From JAJTFW01 sp046330075 (GTDB taxonomy: Bacteria; Bacteroidota; Bacteroidia; AKYH767-A; OLB10), in the NCBI GenBank assembly GCA_046330075.1, contig JAXLTL010000002.1:124001-188000 (forward strand): 64,000 bases of DNA, written 5' to 3'. This document shows, in pieces, positions 17,108 through 27,247 of this stretch. Each line of letters begins with the position of its first letter. The first letter of the stretch is position 1. The translations under genes and the position numbers were made by a program. Under the pieces are notes generated by a model. That model saw only the letters and a program-made list of their open reading frames with translations, searched no databases and was not told the origin of the DNA.

Positions 17108-18364
17108 ATGCTATACTATCTCTTTGAATATCTCGATAAAGTGTACGATTTCCCCGGTGCCGGCGTGTTCCGTTACCTGAGTTTCCGTGCGGCCATGGCA
17201 ATCATCACCTCGTTGGTGATTACGTTGTTTTTGGGTAAACGGATCATCGCACGACTGCTTGCACTCCAGGTTGGTGAAACCATCCGTGATCTCGGTCTCG
17301 ACGGACAGAAACAAAAGCAGGGAACTCCTACCATGGGAGGACTGATCATCATCGCTGCGATTCTGATTCCGGTATTACTTTTTACCAAGCTCGACAATGT
17401 GTACATCATCATCATGATCATTAGTACCCTCTGGCTGGGATTCATTGGTTTCCTCGATGATTATATTAAAGTTTTTAAGAAAGATAAAGAAGGACTTCGG
17501 GCAAAATCGAAACTGATCGGACAGGTTGGTCTGGGTCTTATCATCGGCTCTGTGCTTTACTTTAATCCGAATGTTGTAGTGCGTGATAAGGTGGAGAGCG
17601 ATCAGATTGTGGTGCAGCAGCACAGCAATGTCATTGATGATTTGCGCAATTCAGAAGGGGTACTCTTCAGCGGAAAGAATGAGAAATCAACCAAGACCAC
17701 CATTCCTTTCCTCAAGAATAACGAATTTGACTATGCATCGCTCCTCGACTGGGCCGGTGAAAATAAGGCGTGGATGTTGCCGATACTCTTCATTGCCATT
17801 GTCACCTTTATTATTACCGCTGTATCCAATGGTGCCAATATCACCGATGGAATTGATGGTCTGGCTACCGGAACAAGTGCAATCATCGGAACCACGCTGG
17901 CCATTTTCGCCTACGTATCCGGTAACACTGTTTTCGCCGACTACCTCAACATTATGTACATCCCGAACACCGGTGAGCTTATGGTCTTCATGAGTGCCTT
18001 CGTAGGTGCCTGTGTAGGCTTTCTCTGGTACAACTCCTTTCCAGCACAGGTATTCATGGGTGATACCGGAAGTCTGGCACTCGGCGGTATCATCGCAGTA
18101 TTTGCCATTGCAGTACGTAAGGAATTACTTATTCCGATCATCTGCGGCATTTTCCTCGTGGAAAATGTCTCTGTGATGATGCAGGTAAGTTACTTCCGCT
18201 ATACGAAGAAAAAATACGGCGAAGGCCGGCGCATTTTCAAGATGTCGCCGCTTCACCATCACTATCAGAAACTCGGTTATCACGAAGCTAAAATCGTAAC
18301 ACGTTTCTGGATTGTGGGCATCATGCTCGCAGTGCTCAGTGTAGTAACACTTAAACTCCGCTAA
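17108..18364 (+). CDS. mraY: Phospho-N-acetylmuramoyl-pentapeptide transferase MraY
   Basis: A 418-residue polytopic membrane enzyme that transfers phospho-MurNAc-pentapeptide to undecaprenyl phosphate, giving lipid I. Catalytic landmarks are FLDDYIKVFKKDKEGL, NGANITDGIDGLATG, GDTGSLALGG and the C-terminal HHHYQK. It is about 60 residues longer than E. coli MraY because of a hydrophilic insertion between about residues 158 and 220, which lies between membrane helices; longer MraY proteins of this type are usual in Bacteroidota. It is in line with murE and murD, with gaps of 8 and 13 bases. Confidence 0.96.
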   Translation: MLYYLFEYLDKVYDFPGAGVFRYLSFRAAMAIITSLVITLFLGKRIIARLLALQVGETIRDLGLDGQKQKQGTPTMGGLIIIAAILIPVLLFTKLDNVYIIIMIISTLWLGFIGFLDDYIKVFKKDKEGLRAKSKLIGQVGLGLIIGSVLYFNPNVVVRDKVESDQIVVQQHSNVIDDLRNSEGVLFSGKNEKSTKTTIPFLKNNEFDYASLLDWAGENKAWMLPILFIAIVTFIITAVSNGANITDGIDGLATGTSAIIGTTLAIFAYVSGNTVFADYLNIMYIPNTGELMVFMSAFVGACVGFLWYNSFPAQVFMGDTGSLALGGIIAVFAIAVRKELLIPIICGIFLVENVSVMMQVSYFRYTKKKYGEGRRIFKMSPLHHHYQKLGYHEAKIVTRFWIVGIMLAVLSVVTLKLR

Positions 18365-18377
18365 GAAAAAAACAACC

Positions 18378-19724
18378 ATGTTATCACTGAACGGAAAAAT
18401 GGTCATTCTCGGCGCCGGCGAAAGCGGTGTTGGTTCAGCGATCCTGGCGCAGAAGCTGGGCATGGAAGTTTTTGTTTCGGATTTCGGAAAGATTGCGGAT
18501 AAGTACAAAACAGAACTCGATGAACGCGGTATTGCTTACGAAGAAGGTCAGCATACGGATGCAAAAATTCTGGACGCAACAGAAGTGGTGAAGAGTCCGG
18601 GTATTCCCGACAAAGCGCCGATCGTAAAAGCATTGCGTGCAGCAGGCATACCCGTTATCAGTGAAATTGAATTTGCCGGACGACATACTTCTGCGAAAAT
18701 GATCTGCATTACCGGTACCAACGGCAAAACCACAACAACGATGCTTACGCATCACCTGTTCACCAAAGCCGGTTTGAATGTCGGGTTGGGAGGTAACATC
18801 GGGAAAAGTTTTGCACGTCAGGTAGCAGAAACTGAGCGCGACTACTATGTTCTTGAGCTCTCCAGTTTCCAGCTTGACGGGTGCAGCACCTTCAAGGCAG
18901 ATGTCGGGATCCTGACCAACATCACGCCTGATCACCTTGACCGATACGAGTACAAACTCGAAAACTATATCGCGTCGAAGTTCAGGATCCTGCAAAACCA
19001 AACCGCTGCCGATCATTTCATTTTCTGTGCGGATGATGCACTCACCATGGATGCACTCTCCGTACTTCAACCAGCCATGCAATTACACCCGTTCAGTATC
19101 CGCAAGAAGGAAGGAATGGACGCCTGGCTCGAAAACGAACAAATCCATATCACAACCCATAACACACCATTCTCTATGTCAATCAACGAACTTGCACTGC
19201 AAGGAAAACACAACATCTACAATTCCATGGCGGCCGGAATTGCGGGACGTATTTTTGAAATACGGAAAGAAGTAGTACGCGAAAGCTTCTCCGATTTCGA
19301 AAATATCGAACATCGCCTGGAGGTAGTGTCCAGCGTTCACGGAATTGAATTCATCAACGACTCTAAGGCTACTAATGTAAATTCTACCTGGTATGCGCTG
19401 GAGAGCATGGAGAAGCCTACTATCTGGATTGCAGGCGGTGTAGACAAAGGCAACGACTACAGCGAGCTGCTCGATCTGGTGAAGCGCAATGTGAAAGCCA
19501 TTGTGTGCATGGGTGTCGATAACAAGAAAATCATCGAGGCTTTCCGTGAAGTTGTTCCGGTGATTGTTGAAACCGGTTCGGCGGAAGAAGCCGTGCAGAC
19601 AGCGTATCGTCTCGGAAAACAGGGTGATGCTGTCCTGCTCTCTCCGGCCTGCGCCAGTTTTGACCTGTTTGAAAATTATGAAGACCGCGGCCGCAAGTTC
19701 AAGGCGGCTGTGCGCAATCTCTGA
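18378..19724 (+). CDS. murD: UDP-N-acetylmuramoylalanine--D-glutamate ligase MurD
   Basis: A 448-residue cytoplasmic Mur ligase that adds D-Glu to UDP-MurNAc-L-Ala. The N-terminal Rossmann start is MVILGAGESGVGSAI, the P-loop is ITGTNGKTTTTMLTHH (about 113-128), followed by ELSSFQLDG, NITPDHLDRY, HNIYNSMAA and the C-terminal NDSKATNVNSTWYAL and LSPACASFDLFENYEDRG blocks, all diagnostic of MurD. The length matches the family. It is followed by a 45-base gap before ftsW. Confidence 0.96.
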   Translation: MLSLNGKMVILGAGESGVGSAILAQKLGMEVFVSDFGKIADKYKTELDERGIAYEEGQHTDAKILDATEVVKSPGIPDKAPIVKALRAAGIPVISEIEFAGRHTSAKMICITGTNGKTTTTMLTHHLFTKAGLNVGLGGNIGKSFARQVAETERDYYVLELSSFQLDGCSTFKADVGILTNITPDHLDRYEYKLENYIASKFRILQNQTAADHFIFCADDALTMDALSVLQPAMQLHPFSIRKKEGMDAWLENEQIHITTHNTPFSMSINELALQGKHNIYNSMAAGIAGRIFEIRKEVVRESFSDFENIEHRLEVVSSVHGIEFINDSKATNVNSTWYALESMEKPTIWIAGGVDKGNDYSELLDLVKRNVKAIVCMGVDNKKIIEAFREVVPVIVETGSAEEAVQTAYRLGKQGDAVLLSPACASFDLFENYEDRGRKFKAAVRNL

Positions 19725-19769
19725 TTCATCACGGCAATGGCTAACCGTCGTTGCTGAAATATCAACACC

Positions 19770-20927
19770 ATGAACTGGCTAGAAACATATTTTAAAGGCG
19801 ACCGCACCATCTGGCTGATCGTGATACTCCTGAGTATCGTGAGCATCCTGGCTGTGTACAGCTCAACCGGTACACTCGCGTACAAGTACCAGTCGGGGAA
19901 CACAGAGTACTATCTTTTCAAGCACGGTATCATTATGATTCTGGGTTTTGCCCTGATGTATGCCGGCCATTTCGTGAAATATACGTTCTATGCTCGCATT
20001 GCAAACCTTGGTATCATTGTCGCGGTGCCGCTGCTGATGCTGACGCTGCTGATGGGAAGTAATATCAATGAAGCGAGCCGCTGGCTTACGCTGCCTATCA
20101 TCGGGCTTTCATTTCAGACATCTGATTTCGCAAAAGTGGCGCTGATTCTGTATGTGGCGCGCGCATTGTCAAAAAAGCAGGATAATATCAAGGACTTCAG
20201 GAGCGCATTTGTGCCGATTATCATTCCGGTAGGGTTAGTGTGTGGGTTAATTCTCCCTGCCAACTTTTCTACATCGGCGGTACTCTTTACAACGAGTGTG
20301 ATTCTGATGTTCATCGGTCGTATCAGCGTAAAATATATCGCCTATATGATCGGCATGGCAGTAACGGTTTTCGCCCTCTTCCTGATGATTGCTTATGTGG
20401 CAGGCTATGATGGACGTATTTCCACCTGGAAAGCCAGGATTGAAAACTTCTCCAAGGGCGATGCCGAAGGAAACTATCAGGTAGAGCAGGCGAAGATCGC
20501 CGTAGCAACCGGAGGAGTCATTGGGAAAGGTCCGGGACACAGCGAGCAGCGAAACTTTCTCCCGCATCCGTACTCTGATTTTATATTTGCCATCATCATC
20601 GAAGAATACGGTCTCCTTGGCGGAACCTTTGTGCTCTTCCTGTATTTACTCTTATTCTACCGGGCACTCCAGATTGTCAAACGCACCGAGAGGGCTTTTG
20701 CGGCGCTGATCACCGTAGGTTGTGCGTTCAGTCTCGTATTTCAGGCGCTGATCAATATGGCCGTTGCGGTCAACCTCTTTCCGGTTACCGGACAACCTTT
20801 GCCGATGCTGAGCATGGGAGGAACATCCATCTGGTTCACCAGTGCAGCATTGGGCATCATTCTCAGTGTAAGTTCAGAAATCGACAAAACCGAAACCGTT
20901 CCCGCCAATGCCGCCGTTGCCGCATAA
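19770..20927 (+). CDS. ftsW: Peptidoglycan glycosyltransferase FtsW (SEDS family)
   Basis: A 385-residue membrane protein with about ten hydrophobic helices. SEDS signatures are seen: GSNINEASRWLTLPIIGLSFQ, the SDFAKVALILYVAR segment that includes the conserved Asp-Lys region, GKGPGHSEQRNFLPHPYSDFIFAII and the C-terminal LPMLSMGGTS. It polymerises lipid II at the septum with FtsI. The 3' end overlaps murG by 20 bases. Confidence 0.95.
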   Translation: MNWLETYFKGDRTIWLIVILLSIVSILAVYSSTGTLAYKYQSGNTEYYLFKHGIIMILGFALMYAGHFVKYTFYARIANLGIIVAVPLLMLTLLMGSNINEASRWLTLPIIGLSFQTSDFAKVALILYVARALSKKQDNIKDFRSAFVPIIIPVGLVCGLILPANFSTSAVLFTTSVILMFIGRISVKYIAYMIGMAVTVFALFLMIAYVAGYDGRISTWKARIENFSKGDAEGNYQVEQAKIAVATGGVIGKGPGHSEQRNFLPHPYSDFIFAIIIEEYGLLGGTFVLFLYLLLFYRALQIVKRTERAFAALITVGCAFSLVFQALINMAVAVNLFPVTGQPLPMLSMGGTSIWFTSAALGIILSVSSEIDKTETVPANAAVAA

Positions 20928-22029
20928 ACCTTTACGCATCATCATCAGTGGTGGTGGAACCGGGGGGCATATCTTCCCGGCCATCGCTATTGCCAATGCA
21001 TTAAAGGCTGCTGACGGACGAACAGAAATTCTGTTTGTAGGTGCAGAGGGAAAAATGGAGATGGAGAAAGTGCCGGCAGCAGGATATACGATCAAAGGAC
21101 TGCCGATTGCTGGTATCAAGCGTGAACTGAGCCTCGACAATCTTTCCTTTCCGCTGAAGCTGGTACGCTCACTCTCCAAAGCCGGCAGCATCATCCGCGA
21201 ATTCAGGCCGGATGCTGCAGTAGGAGTAGGAGGATATGCCAGCGGTCCACTGTTGTTCATGGCCTCACGGCAAGGCATACCCGCCATTATTCAGGAACAG
21301 AACTCCTTCCCGGGAATTACCAATAAAATTCTCAGCAAGCGGGCCAAGAGTATCTGTGTAGCCTATGAAGGCATGGATCGTTTTTTTCCGGCCGAGAAGA
21401 TCATCTTCACCGGAAATCCGGTGCGCGAAGACATCCGTCATACAGAAGGGAAAAGGAGTGAGGCGGCAGCCTTCTTCGGGCTAGATGCTGCAAAAAAAAC
21501 AATTCTCGTTACAGGAGGATCGCAAGGTGCAAGAAGTATCAACCGTGCGATACTGGCGGGACTCAGCCAAATCGCAGCATCGGGTTACCAACTGCTCTGG
21601 CAAACCGGACGCGTGTTTTATGCAGAAGCAAAAACAGCAGTTGAAGCATTGAATCATCCGAACATCAAAGCATCGGAATTTATCACACGCATGGACCTGG
21701 CCTACGCACTCAGCGATATCGTGGTTGGCAGGGCCGGAGCAAGTACGGTATCTGAATTGTGTATCGTACGCAAACCCTCCATTCTGGTGCCCTTACCCAC
21801 AGCTGCCGAAGACCACCAGACAAAGAACTGCGAAGCCCTGGTCAAACGTGAAGCCGGCTTACTCGTGAAAGATGCAGAGGCTGCGGAAAAACTCGTTTCG
21901 ACAGCGTTGACACTCATTGCCGATGAACAACGATGCAGACGGCTGGCAGAAAATATCGCACCGTTGGCACGTCCGTTTGCGGCAGAAGAAATTGCAAGAG
22001 AAATTTTTAAAATCGTTCAGCAACAGTGA
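20908..22029 (+). CDS. murG: UDP-GlcNAc:lipid I N-acetylglucosaminyltransferase MurG
   Basis: A 373-residue GT28 glycosyltransferase that makes lipid II on the inner face of the cytoplasmic membrane. The N-terminal loop ISGGGTGGHIFPAIAIA (about 12-28), the second G loop VGVGGYASGP, EQNSFPG and the C-terminal GGSQGARSIN and VVGRAGASTVSEL blocks are all present. The chosen ATG lies inside ftsW, 20 bases before its stop; no better start exists before the conserved loop. It overlaps murC by four bases. Confidence 0.96.
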   Translation: MPPLPHKPLRIIISGGGTGGHIFPAIAIANALKAADGRTEILFVGAEGKMEMEKVPAAGYTIKGLPIAGIKRELSLDNLSFPLKLVRSLSKAGSIIREFRPDAAVGVGGYASGPLLFMASRQGIPAIIQEQNSFPGITNKILSKRAKSICVAYEGMDRFFPAEKIIFTGNPVREDIRHTEGKRSEAAAFFGLDAAKKTILVTGGSQGARSINRAILAGLSQIAASGYQLLWQTGRVFYAEAKTAVEALNHPNIKASEFITRMDLAYALSDIVVGRAGASTVSELCIVRKPSILVPLPTAAEDHQTKNCEALVKREAGLLVKDAEAAEKLVSTALTLIADEQRCRRLAENIAPLARPFAAEEIAREIFKIVQQQ

Positions 22030-23423
22030 AAGAAGTAAACTGGAAGCACGTAGATCATGTTTATTTTCTCGGAATCGGAGGGATAGGGATGAGTGCGCTT
22101 GCACGTTATTTTCTGGCTGAAGGCAAGCGCGTATCCGGATATGACCGAACGTCGACGCCCCTTACCGATGCGTTACGTGCCGAAGGGATGGACATTCATT
22201 TTGAAGAAAACCTGGAAAAGGTTCCTGCATTTGTCAAAGATCCTGTGAATAAAGATAAGGTAGTGGTAGTGCTGACCCCGGCTGTTCCGGCTACACATGC
22301 AGAACTGCACCATTTCCGCACACACGAATATGCGGTGCTCAAACGTTCACAAGTTCTCGGACTCCTCACCGGAAATCACACGACCTATGGAGTAGCCGGC
22401 ACGCACGGTAAAACCACCACTTCATCAATGCTGGCCTACATACTCAAGGTGGCGAACAGGAACTGCACTGCATTCCTCGGAGGAATCAGTGTTAACCTCG
22501 GATCCAATCTGCTGTTGGGAGATCCGTCGAAGCCGCAGCATGAAATCGTGGTTGAAGCGGATGAATTCGATCGCAGCTTCCTCACCTTATTTCCGCAGGC
22601 CGCCATCATCACCAGTATGGATGCTGATCATCTCGACATCTACGGCGACCGCGAGCAGATGCAGCAAACCTACAGAGCATTTGCTGCGCAGGTTCAATCG
22701 TCAGGATTCATTCTCCACAAGCACGGTCTCGACCTTGGCAACACCCGTGCCCGTAAAATGACCTACAGCCTCACCGCTGCACAGGCTGATTACCGCGGCA
22801 ACAATATTTCGGTAAAGGATGGCCGTTATGTATTTGATCTGGTTACTCCGGGATACGTGATTGAAGGTCTGACATTAGGGCTCCCGGGGCGACACAATGT
22901 GGAGAATGCTGTGGCGGCAGCCGGACTCGCGCTCGAGTGCGGTGTTGATTTGCTCAGCATCAAGCAGGCATTGGCCGGATACCGCGGAGTGCAGCGACGT
23001 TTTGAATACAGAGTCCGTACACCGGAGGTTGTTTATATTGATGATTATGCACATCATCCGGAAGAGCTTCGGGCTGCGATACTCTCTGCCCGTGAGTTAT
23101 ATCCAGGTAAAAAACTGGCCATCGCATTCCAGCCTCATCTGTTCACCCGCACCCGTGATTTTGTGGACGGGTTCGCAGCATCGCTCAGCCTGGCTGACAC
23201 CCTCTATCTGCTAGATATATATCCTGCACGCGAGTTGCCCATTCCGGGCATCACCAGCACAATCATCTTCGATAAAGTGACCATAGCTGACAAGCACATT
23301 GTTTCGAAACAAGGCCTCGTTCAGGAATTACGTAAGCATCCGCCGGAAGTGTTTATGACCCTTGGTGCCGGCGATATCGACCAACTTGTAGAACCCATTC
23401 AACAACTTCTGGAAAACGCATGA
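22026..23423 (+). CDS. murC: UDP-N-acetylmuramate--L-alanine ligase MurC
   Basis: A 465-residue ligase adding L-Ala to UDP-MurNAc. It shows FLGIGGIGMSALARYF at the N-terminus, the P-loop GVAGTHGKTTTSSML (about residues 120-134), EADEFDRSFL, DADHLDIYG, GVQRRFEY and DDYAHHPEE, which together identify MurC. The start is GTG at 22026 in a GTGA overlap with the murG stop. The end overlaps ftsQ by four bases, continuing the tight operon structure. Confidence 0.96.
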   Translation: MKEVNWKHVDHVYFLGIGGIGMSALARYFLAEGKRVSGYDRTSTPLTDALRAEGMDIHFEENLEKVPAFVKDPVNKDKVVVVLTPAVPATHAELHHFRTHEYAVLKRSQVLGLLTGNHTTYGVAGTHGKTTTSSMLAYILKVANRNCTAFLGGISVNLGSNLLLGDPSKPQHEIVVEADEFDRSFLTLFPQAAIITSMDADHLDIYGDREQMQQTYRAFAAQVQSSGFILHKHGLDLGNTRARKMTYSLTAAQADYRGNNISVKDGRYVFDLVTPGYVIEGLTLGLPGRHNVENAVAAAGLALECGVDLLSIKQALAGYRGVQRRFEYRVRTPEVVYIDDYAHHPEELRAAILSARELYPGKKLAIAFQPHLFTRTRDFVDGFAASLSLADTLYLLDIYPARELPIPGITSTIIFDKVTIADKHIVSKQGLVQELRKHPPEVFMTLGAGDIDQLVEPIQQLLENA

Positions 23424-24232
23424 AAACAAAAATCAACTTCCGGAAAATTTTCACCATAGCCGGCTGGACTGCCCTTACCGCTTCGGTTATGATGCTGCTT
23501 GGCTTTGTCAGCCATGAACAAGACGTCATTCGTTGCACCGGCATAGTTATTAACATGGATGGTGACCGCGGACATGAATTTGTTGACAATGCCGACATTC
23601 TTTCGTTGATTAACAGCAAAGGCAAAATCGAGGGTAAACCCATCGGAGCCATTAACACTTCACTGTTAGAAAAAATAATTTTAACGAACCCCTTCGTAGA
23701 GAGCGTCGAAGTATATTCAGCGATCGGTGGAAAACTGCACATCGACCTTGTGCAGCGAAATCCGATTGTCCGCATTGTGAACCAGAACGACGAACAGTTT
23801 TATATTGATGAAACAGGCACATTTATGCCTGTATCAGATCGTTACACCCCTCCGGCGCTGGTGGCGAACGGGTACATCTTCAATACCTATGCGGAGATGA
23901 AAGTAGGGTACAAATTCACTACCGGCGATACAACGGCAACGCAGATACCCCGAGTGATTGACCAGGTTTACGCGCTCGCAAAGTTCATCGAAGCGGATAC
24001 TTTCTGGTCAGCTAACACAGAGCAGATCTATGTGAACGAGCATCAGGAGCTGGAACTGGTGCCCCGTTTTGGCGATCATACGGTGTTAGTAGGCGATACC
24101 AGTTTATTAACAGATAAGTTCAGCCGGCTCATGGTTTTTTACCGTGACGGACTCAATAAAACCGGTTGGAACAACTATAACATGATCAACCTGAAGTTCA
24201 AAGGACAGGTTGTTTGTACAAAAAAGAACTAA
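23420..24232 (+). CDS. ftsQ: Cell division protein FtsQ-like
   Basis: A 270-residue bitopic protein with one N-terminal membrane helix (about 12-30) and a periplasmic POTRA/FtsQ-type region. The recognisable part is NPFVESVEVYSAIGGKLHIDLVQRNPIVRI (about residues 94-123), the end of the POTRA domain; the C-terminal FtsQ domain is poorly conserved. The position between murC and ftsA is the standard one. FtsQ belongs to the FtsQLB complex that controls septal synthesis. No ddl gene lies beside it, as is usual in this phylum. Confidence 0.88.
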   Translation: MKTKINFRKIFTIAGWTALTASVMMLLGFVSHEQDVIRCTGIVINMDGDRGHEFVDNADILSLINSKGKIEGKPIGAINTSLLEKIILTNPFVESVEVYSAIGGKLHIDLVQRNPIVRIVNQNDEQFYIDETGTFMPVSDRYTPPALVANGYIFNTYAEMKVGYKFTTGDTTATQIPRVIDQVYALAKFIEADTFWSANTEQIYVNEHQELELVPRFGDHTVLVGDTSLLTDKFSRLMVFYRDGLNKTGWNNYNMINLKFKGQVVCTKKN

Positions 24233-24235
24233 CAG

Positions 24236-25525
24236 ATGGAGCATTCAGGGATCATCGTTGGATTGGATATCGGCACCACAAAAATCGCCGCTATTGTCGG
24301 TCGCAGAAATGAACACGGCAAAGTGGAAGTAATGGGACTCGGACGTTCTGAGTCGCTGGGTGTGATGCGCGGTATGGTGGCCAATATTGAGAAAACGGTC
24401 GCCTCAATCAAGGAAGCGGTGGCGGAGGCAGAAGCCAAGTCGGGTGTTGAAATCAGCGATGTGCATGTAGGCATAGCCGGTCAGCACATCAAAAGCATGC
24501 AGCACCGCGGCATGATTACCCGTACCAACCTCAACGATGAAATCAGCCGGCATGATATTGATGCGATCATCAAGGACATGTACAAGCTGGCGATGCCTCC
24601 GGGCGAAGAAATCATTCACGTGATTCCTCAGGAGTACATCGTGGACAACGAACAGGGTATCAAGGATCCGATCGGTATGTCCGGCATTCGTCTGGAAGCC
24701 AATTGCCATATCATCACCGGTCTCATTACCGCAGCGAATAACATTCAGAAATGTGTTACCAAGGCCGGACTCAAAACCGTTGACATCATCCTCGAACCAC
24801 TGGCTTCAGCAGAGGCGGTGTTGACCGAAGAAGAGAAAGAGGCCGGAGTCGTGCTGGTTGACATTGGCGGTGGAACTACCGACATTGCCATTTTCCAGGA
24901 TGGGATTATCCGGCATACGGCGGTAATTCCGTTCGGTGGTAATGTGATCACCGATGATATCAAGGAAGGTTGTTCGATCATCCGCAATCAGGCAGAGCTG
25001 CTGAAAACCCGTTTTGGTTCTGCGCTGGCCAAGCAGATGAAGGACAATGAAATTGTTTCGATTCCCGGACTCCGCGGACGTGAGCCCAAGGAGATCTCTG
25101 TGAAAAATCTCGCTTCCATCATTCAGGCGCGCATGGAAGAGATCATTGAGAGCGTTTACTATGAAATCAAGTCGTCAGGTTTTGAGAAGAAGCTCATTGC
25201 CGGTATAGTGATCACCGGCGGAGGTTCACAGCTCAAGCATGTGACGCAGCTTGTTGAATATATAACGGGTATGGATACCCGCATAGGTTACCCGAACGAA
25301 CACCTGGGTAAGGGCATGGAAGAAGTAAAAAGCCCGATGTATGCTACAGGTGTGGGGCTGGTGATCAAAGGACTTCAGGAGCTTGAAAACGAACGCCGGG
25401 TATCTGTTCCGGGAAGTCCGAAGTCGGATCTGCCGGCATCGGAAGCCAAGGGTGATCGTCTGCCCTGGTGGAAATCCATCTTCAATTCCGAGATCCTCGG
25501 CGATGACAAAGACGATAAACTCTGA
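24236..25525 (+). CDS. ftsA: Cell division protein FtsA
   Basis: A 429-residue actin-like protein that tethers FtsZ to the membrane. Features are GLDIGTTKIAAIVGRR at the N-terminus (phosphate 1), the 1C domain region (about 85-165), VDIGGGTTDIAIF (phosphate 2, about residues 207-219) and GIVITGGGSQL (adenosine motif). The C-terminal tail (PWWKSIFNS) could serve as the amphipathic membrane-targeting helix. It lies three bases after ftsQ and 38 bases before ftsZ. Confidence 0.96.
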   Translation: MEHSGIIVGLDIGTTKIAAIVGRRNEHGKVEVMGLGRSESLGVMRGMVANIEKTVASIKEAVAEAEAKSGVEISDVHVGIAGQHIKSMQHRGMITRTNLNDEISRHDIDAIIKDMYKLAMPPGEEIIHVIPQEYIVDNEQGIKDPIGMSGIRLEANCHIITGLITAANNIQKCVTKAGLKTVDIILEPLASAEAVLTEEEKEAGVVLVDIGGGTTDIAIFQDGIIRHTAVIPFGGNVITDDIKEGCSIIRNQAELLKTRFGSALAKQMKDNEIVSIPGLRGREPKEISVKNLASIIQARMEEIIESVYYEIKSSGFEKKLIAGIVITGGGSQLKHVTQLVEYITGMDTRIGYPNEHLGKGMEEVKSPMYATGVGLVIKGLQELENERRVSVPGSPKSDLPASEAKGDRLPWWKSIFNSEILGDDKDDKL

Positions 25526-25563
25526 TCAATATCAAACTGATAAAATAAAACCACTATAAAACC

Positions 25564-27243
25564 ATGAACCAGCAAGAATTTCCCAATCAGCAGCCCTCAC
25601 TGATTCCCTTCGATATCAGCAAAGAGCAGCCATCCATGATCAAAGTGATCGGTGTTGGCGGAGGGGGCAGTAATGCGGTGAACCACATGTTCCGCCAGGG
25701 CATCACCGGCGTTGATTTCATCGTTTGCAACACCGACGCGAAAGCGCTCGCTATAAGTCCGGTACCCGTTCGCATCCAGTTGGGCCCCGGCCTCACACAA
25801 GGGATGGGAGCAGGCGCTATTCCTGAAGTTGGAAAGCGTGCCGTCATCGAAAACATTGATGAGCTCCGTACTATACTCGGAGATAATACCCGTATGTGTT
25901 TCATCACAGCCGGTATGGGAGGCGGAACCGGAACCGGAGCAGCTCCGATCATTGCCGGACTTGCCAAGGAACTTGGAGTCCTCACTGTAGGTATCGTGAC
26001 CATTCCTTTCGCCTTTGAAGGTCGCAAACGCAAGCTGCAGGCGGAAGCCGGTATTGAAGAGATGAAGAAGAACGTTGATGCGTTGCTCATCATCTGCAAT
26101 GATAAACTCCGCGAGATTCACGGTAACCTCAACCTGAGCGTTGCGTTCGGTCATGCAGACGATGTACTTACCGTAGCTGCAAAGAGCATTGCCGAGATCA
26201 TCACCAATACCATGCACATCAGCACTGACTTTGCGGATATCCAAACCGTTATGAAGGACAGTGGAGTAGCCATCATGGGTTCTGCAACTGCCGAAGGTGA
26301 TAACCGTGCGATCCGTGCAGCAGAAGCCGCGCTTGATTCACCCTTGCTCAATGACAATGTCATTGAGGGCGCCAACTATATCCTCCTGAACATCACCAGC
26401 GGACATTCTGAAGTAACTATGGATGAAGTAGGGGAGATCAATGATTTCATCCAGGCGCAGGCAGGTAACTCTGCCGATATCATCATGGGTATTGGTAAAG
26501 ATCCTTCGCTGGGAGATAAGGTGGGTGTTACCGTTATCGCCACTGGTTTTAAAACCGGCGAGCAGAAGCAGATTGAAATCCGTAAACAAACTCCGGAGAT
26601 CATCGTGCATAAACTGACCGAAGAGCCGGTGAAACCGGAGCCGGTAATCGTGAATGAAACACCGGTTGCGACGACAGAAGAACCTGTAGCAGAGCATACA
26701 CCGGATGAGCCGTTCGTTTTCATCCGTGAAGAAGCAATAGAAACAAAGCAGGAAGAAACGATCATTGACTTCACTGCAGAAATTACTCCGCCGGCGACTC
26801 CGGCAGAGAATGGGGTGTTTGAACTTGAGTTTCCGGGTGAAGAAGAGACGACTGTTCAGCCGATACATTCGGAGCAGACGTTTACTCCCCCGGTTGCAGA
26901 AGTGAAAGAAGAACAGGAGACAATCCGTCACGAATTGTACAATACAGCCCCTGCGCAGCCTTTGAATACACCCGCACCCTCACTGACTCCGGAAGAAGAG
27001 ATGTACCGCCATTCCCGCGAACGCATCATGCGTCTTCGTGAAGTGAGCCTGCGTTATAACTCACCGAACGGTATGGCAGACATGGAGCGTGAGCCTGCGT
27101 ACAAGCGCCGCAATATCAAACTCGATCAGACACCGGCTTCCGGAGATTCGAATGTGTCACGTTATACCCTCTCCATGGATGAAACACAGAACAAGCCGGA
27201 AATCCGCACCAATAATTCATTCCTTCACGACCGCGTAGATTAA
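25564..27243 (+). CDS. ftsZ: Cell division protein FtsZ
   Basis: A 559-residue tubulin homologue that forms the Z ring. The GTPase core (about 20-330) has GVGGGGSNAVN, the tubulin signature GMGGGTGTGAAP and the T7 region GHADDVL. The core is followed by an acidic, Pro/Thr/Glu-rich linker of about 180 residues (about 340-520) and a conserved tail ending NNSFLHDRVD, the Bacteroidota form of the C-terminal peptide. The protein is therefore about 170 residues longer than E. coli FtsZ, which is normal for the phylum. It closes the dcw block, with only a small yqeY-like gene after it. Confidence 0.97.
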   Translation: MNQQEFPNQQPSLIPFDISKEQPSMIKVIGVGGGGSNAVNHMFRQGITGVDFIVCNTDAKALAISPVPVRIQLGPGLTQGMGAGAIPEVGKRAVIENIDELRTILGDNTRMCFITAGMGGGTGTGAAPIIAGLAKELGVLTVGIVTIPFAFEGRKRKLQAEAGIEEMKKNVDALLIICNDKLREIHGNLNLSVAFGHADDVLTVAAKSIAEIITNTMHISTDFADIQTVMKDSGVAIMGSATAEGDNRAIRAAEAALDSPLLNDNVIEGANYILLNITSGHSEVTMDEVGEINDFIQAQAGNSADIIMGIGKDPSLGDKVGVTVIATGFKTGEQKQIEIRKQTPEIIVHKLTEEPVKPEPVIVNETPVATTEEPVAEHTPDEPFVFIREEAIETKQEETIIDFTAEITPPATPAENGVFELEFPGEEETTVQPIHSEQTFTPPVAEVKEEQETIRHELYNTAPAQPLNTPAPSLTPEEEMYRHSRERIMRLREVSLRYNSPNGMADMEREPAYKRRNIKLDQTPASGDSNVSRYTLSMDETQNKPEIRTNNSFLHDRVD

Positions 27244-27247
27244 AATC

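Noticed and set aside
23420..24236. Missing ddl gene as a possible deletion
   Set aside because: Absence of ddl between murC and ftsQ is usual for dcw clusters of this phylum, and the genes overlap tightly with no scar.
25587..26931. Long antisense frames within ftsZ
   Set aside because: They are shadow frames of a strongly conserved gene; no family features.
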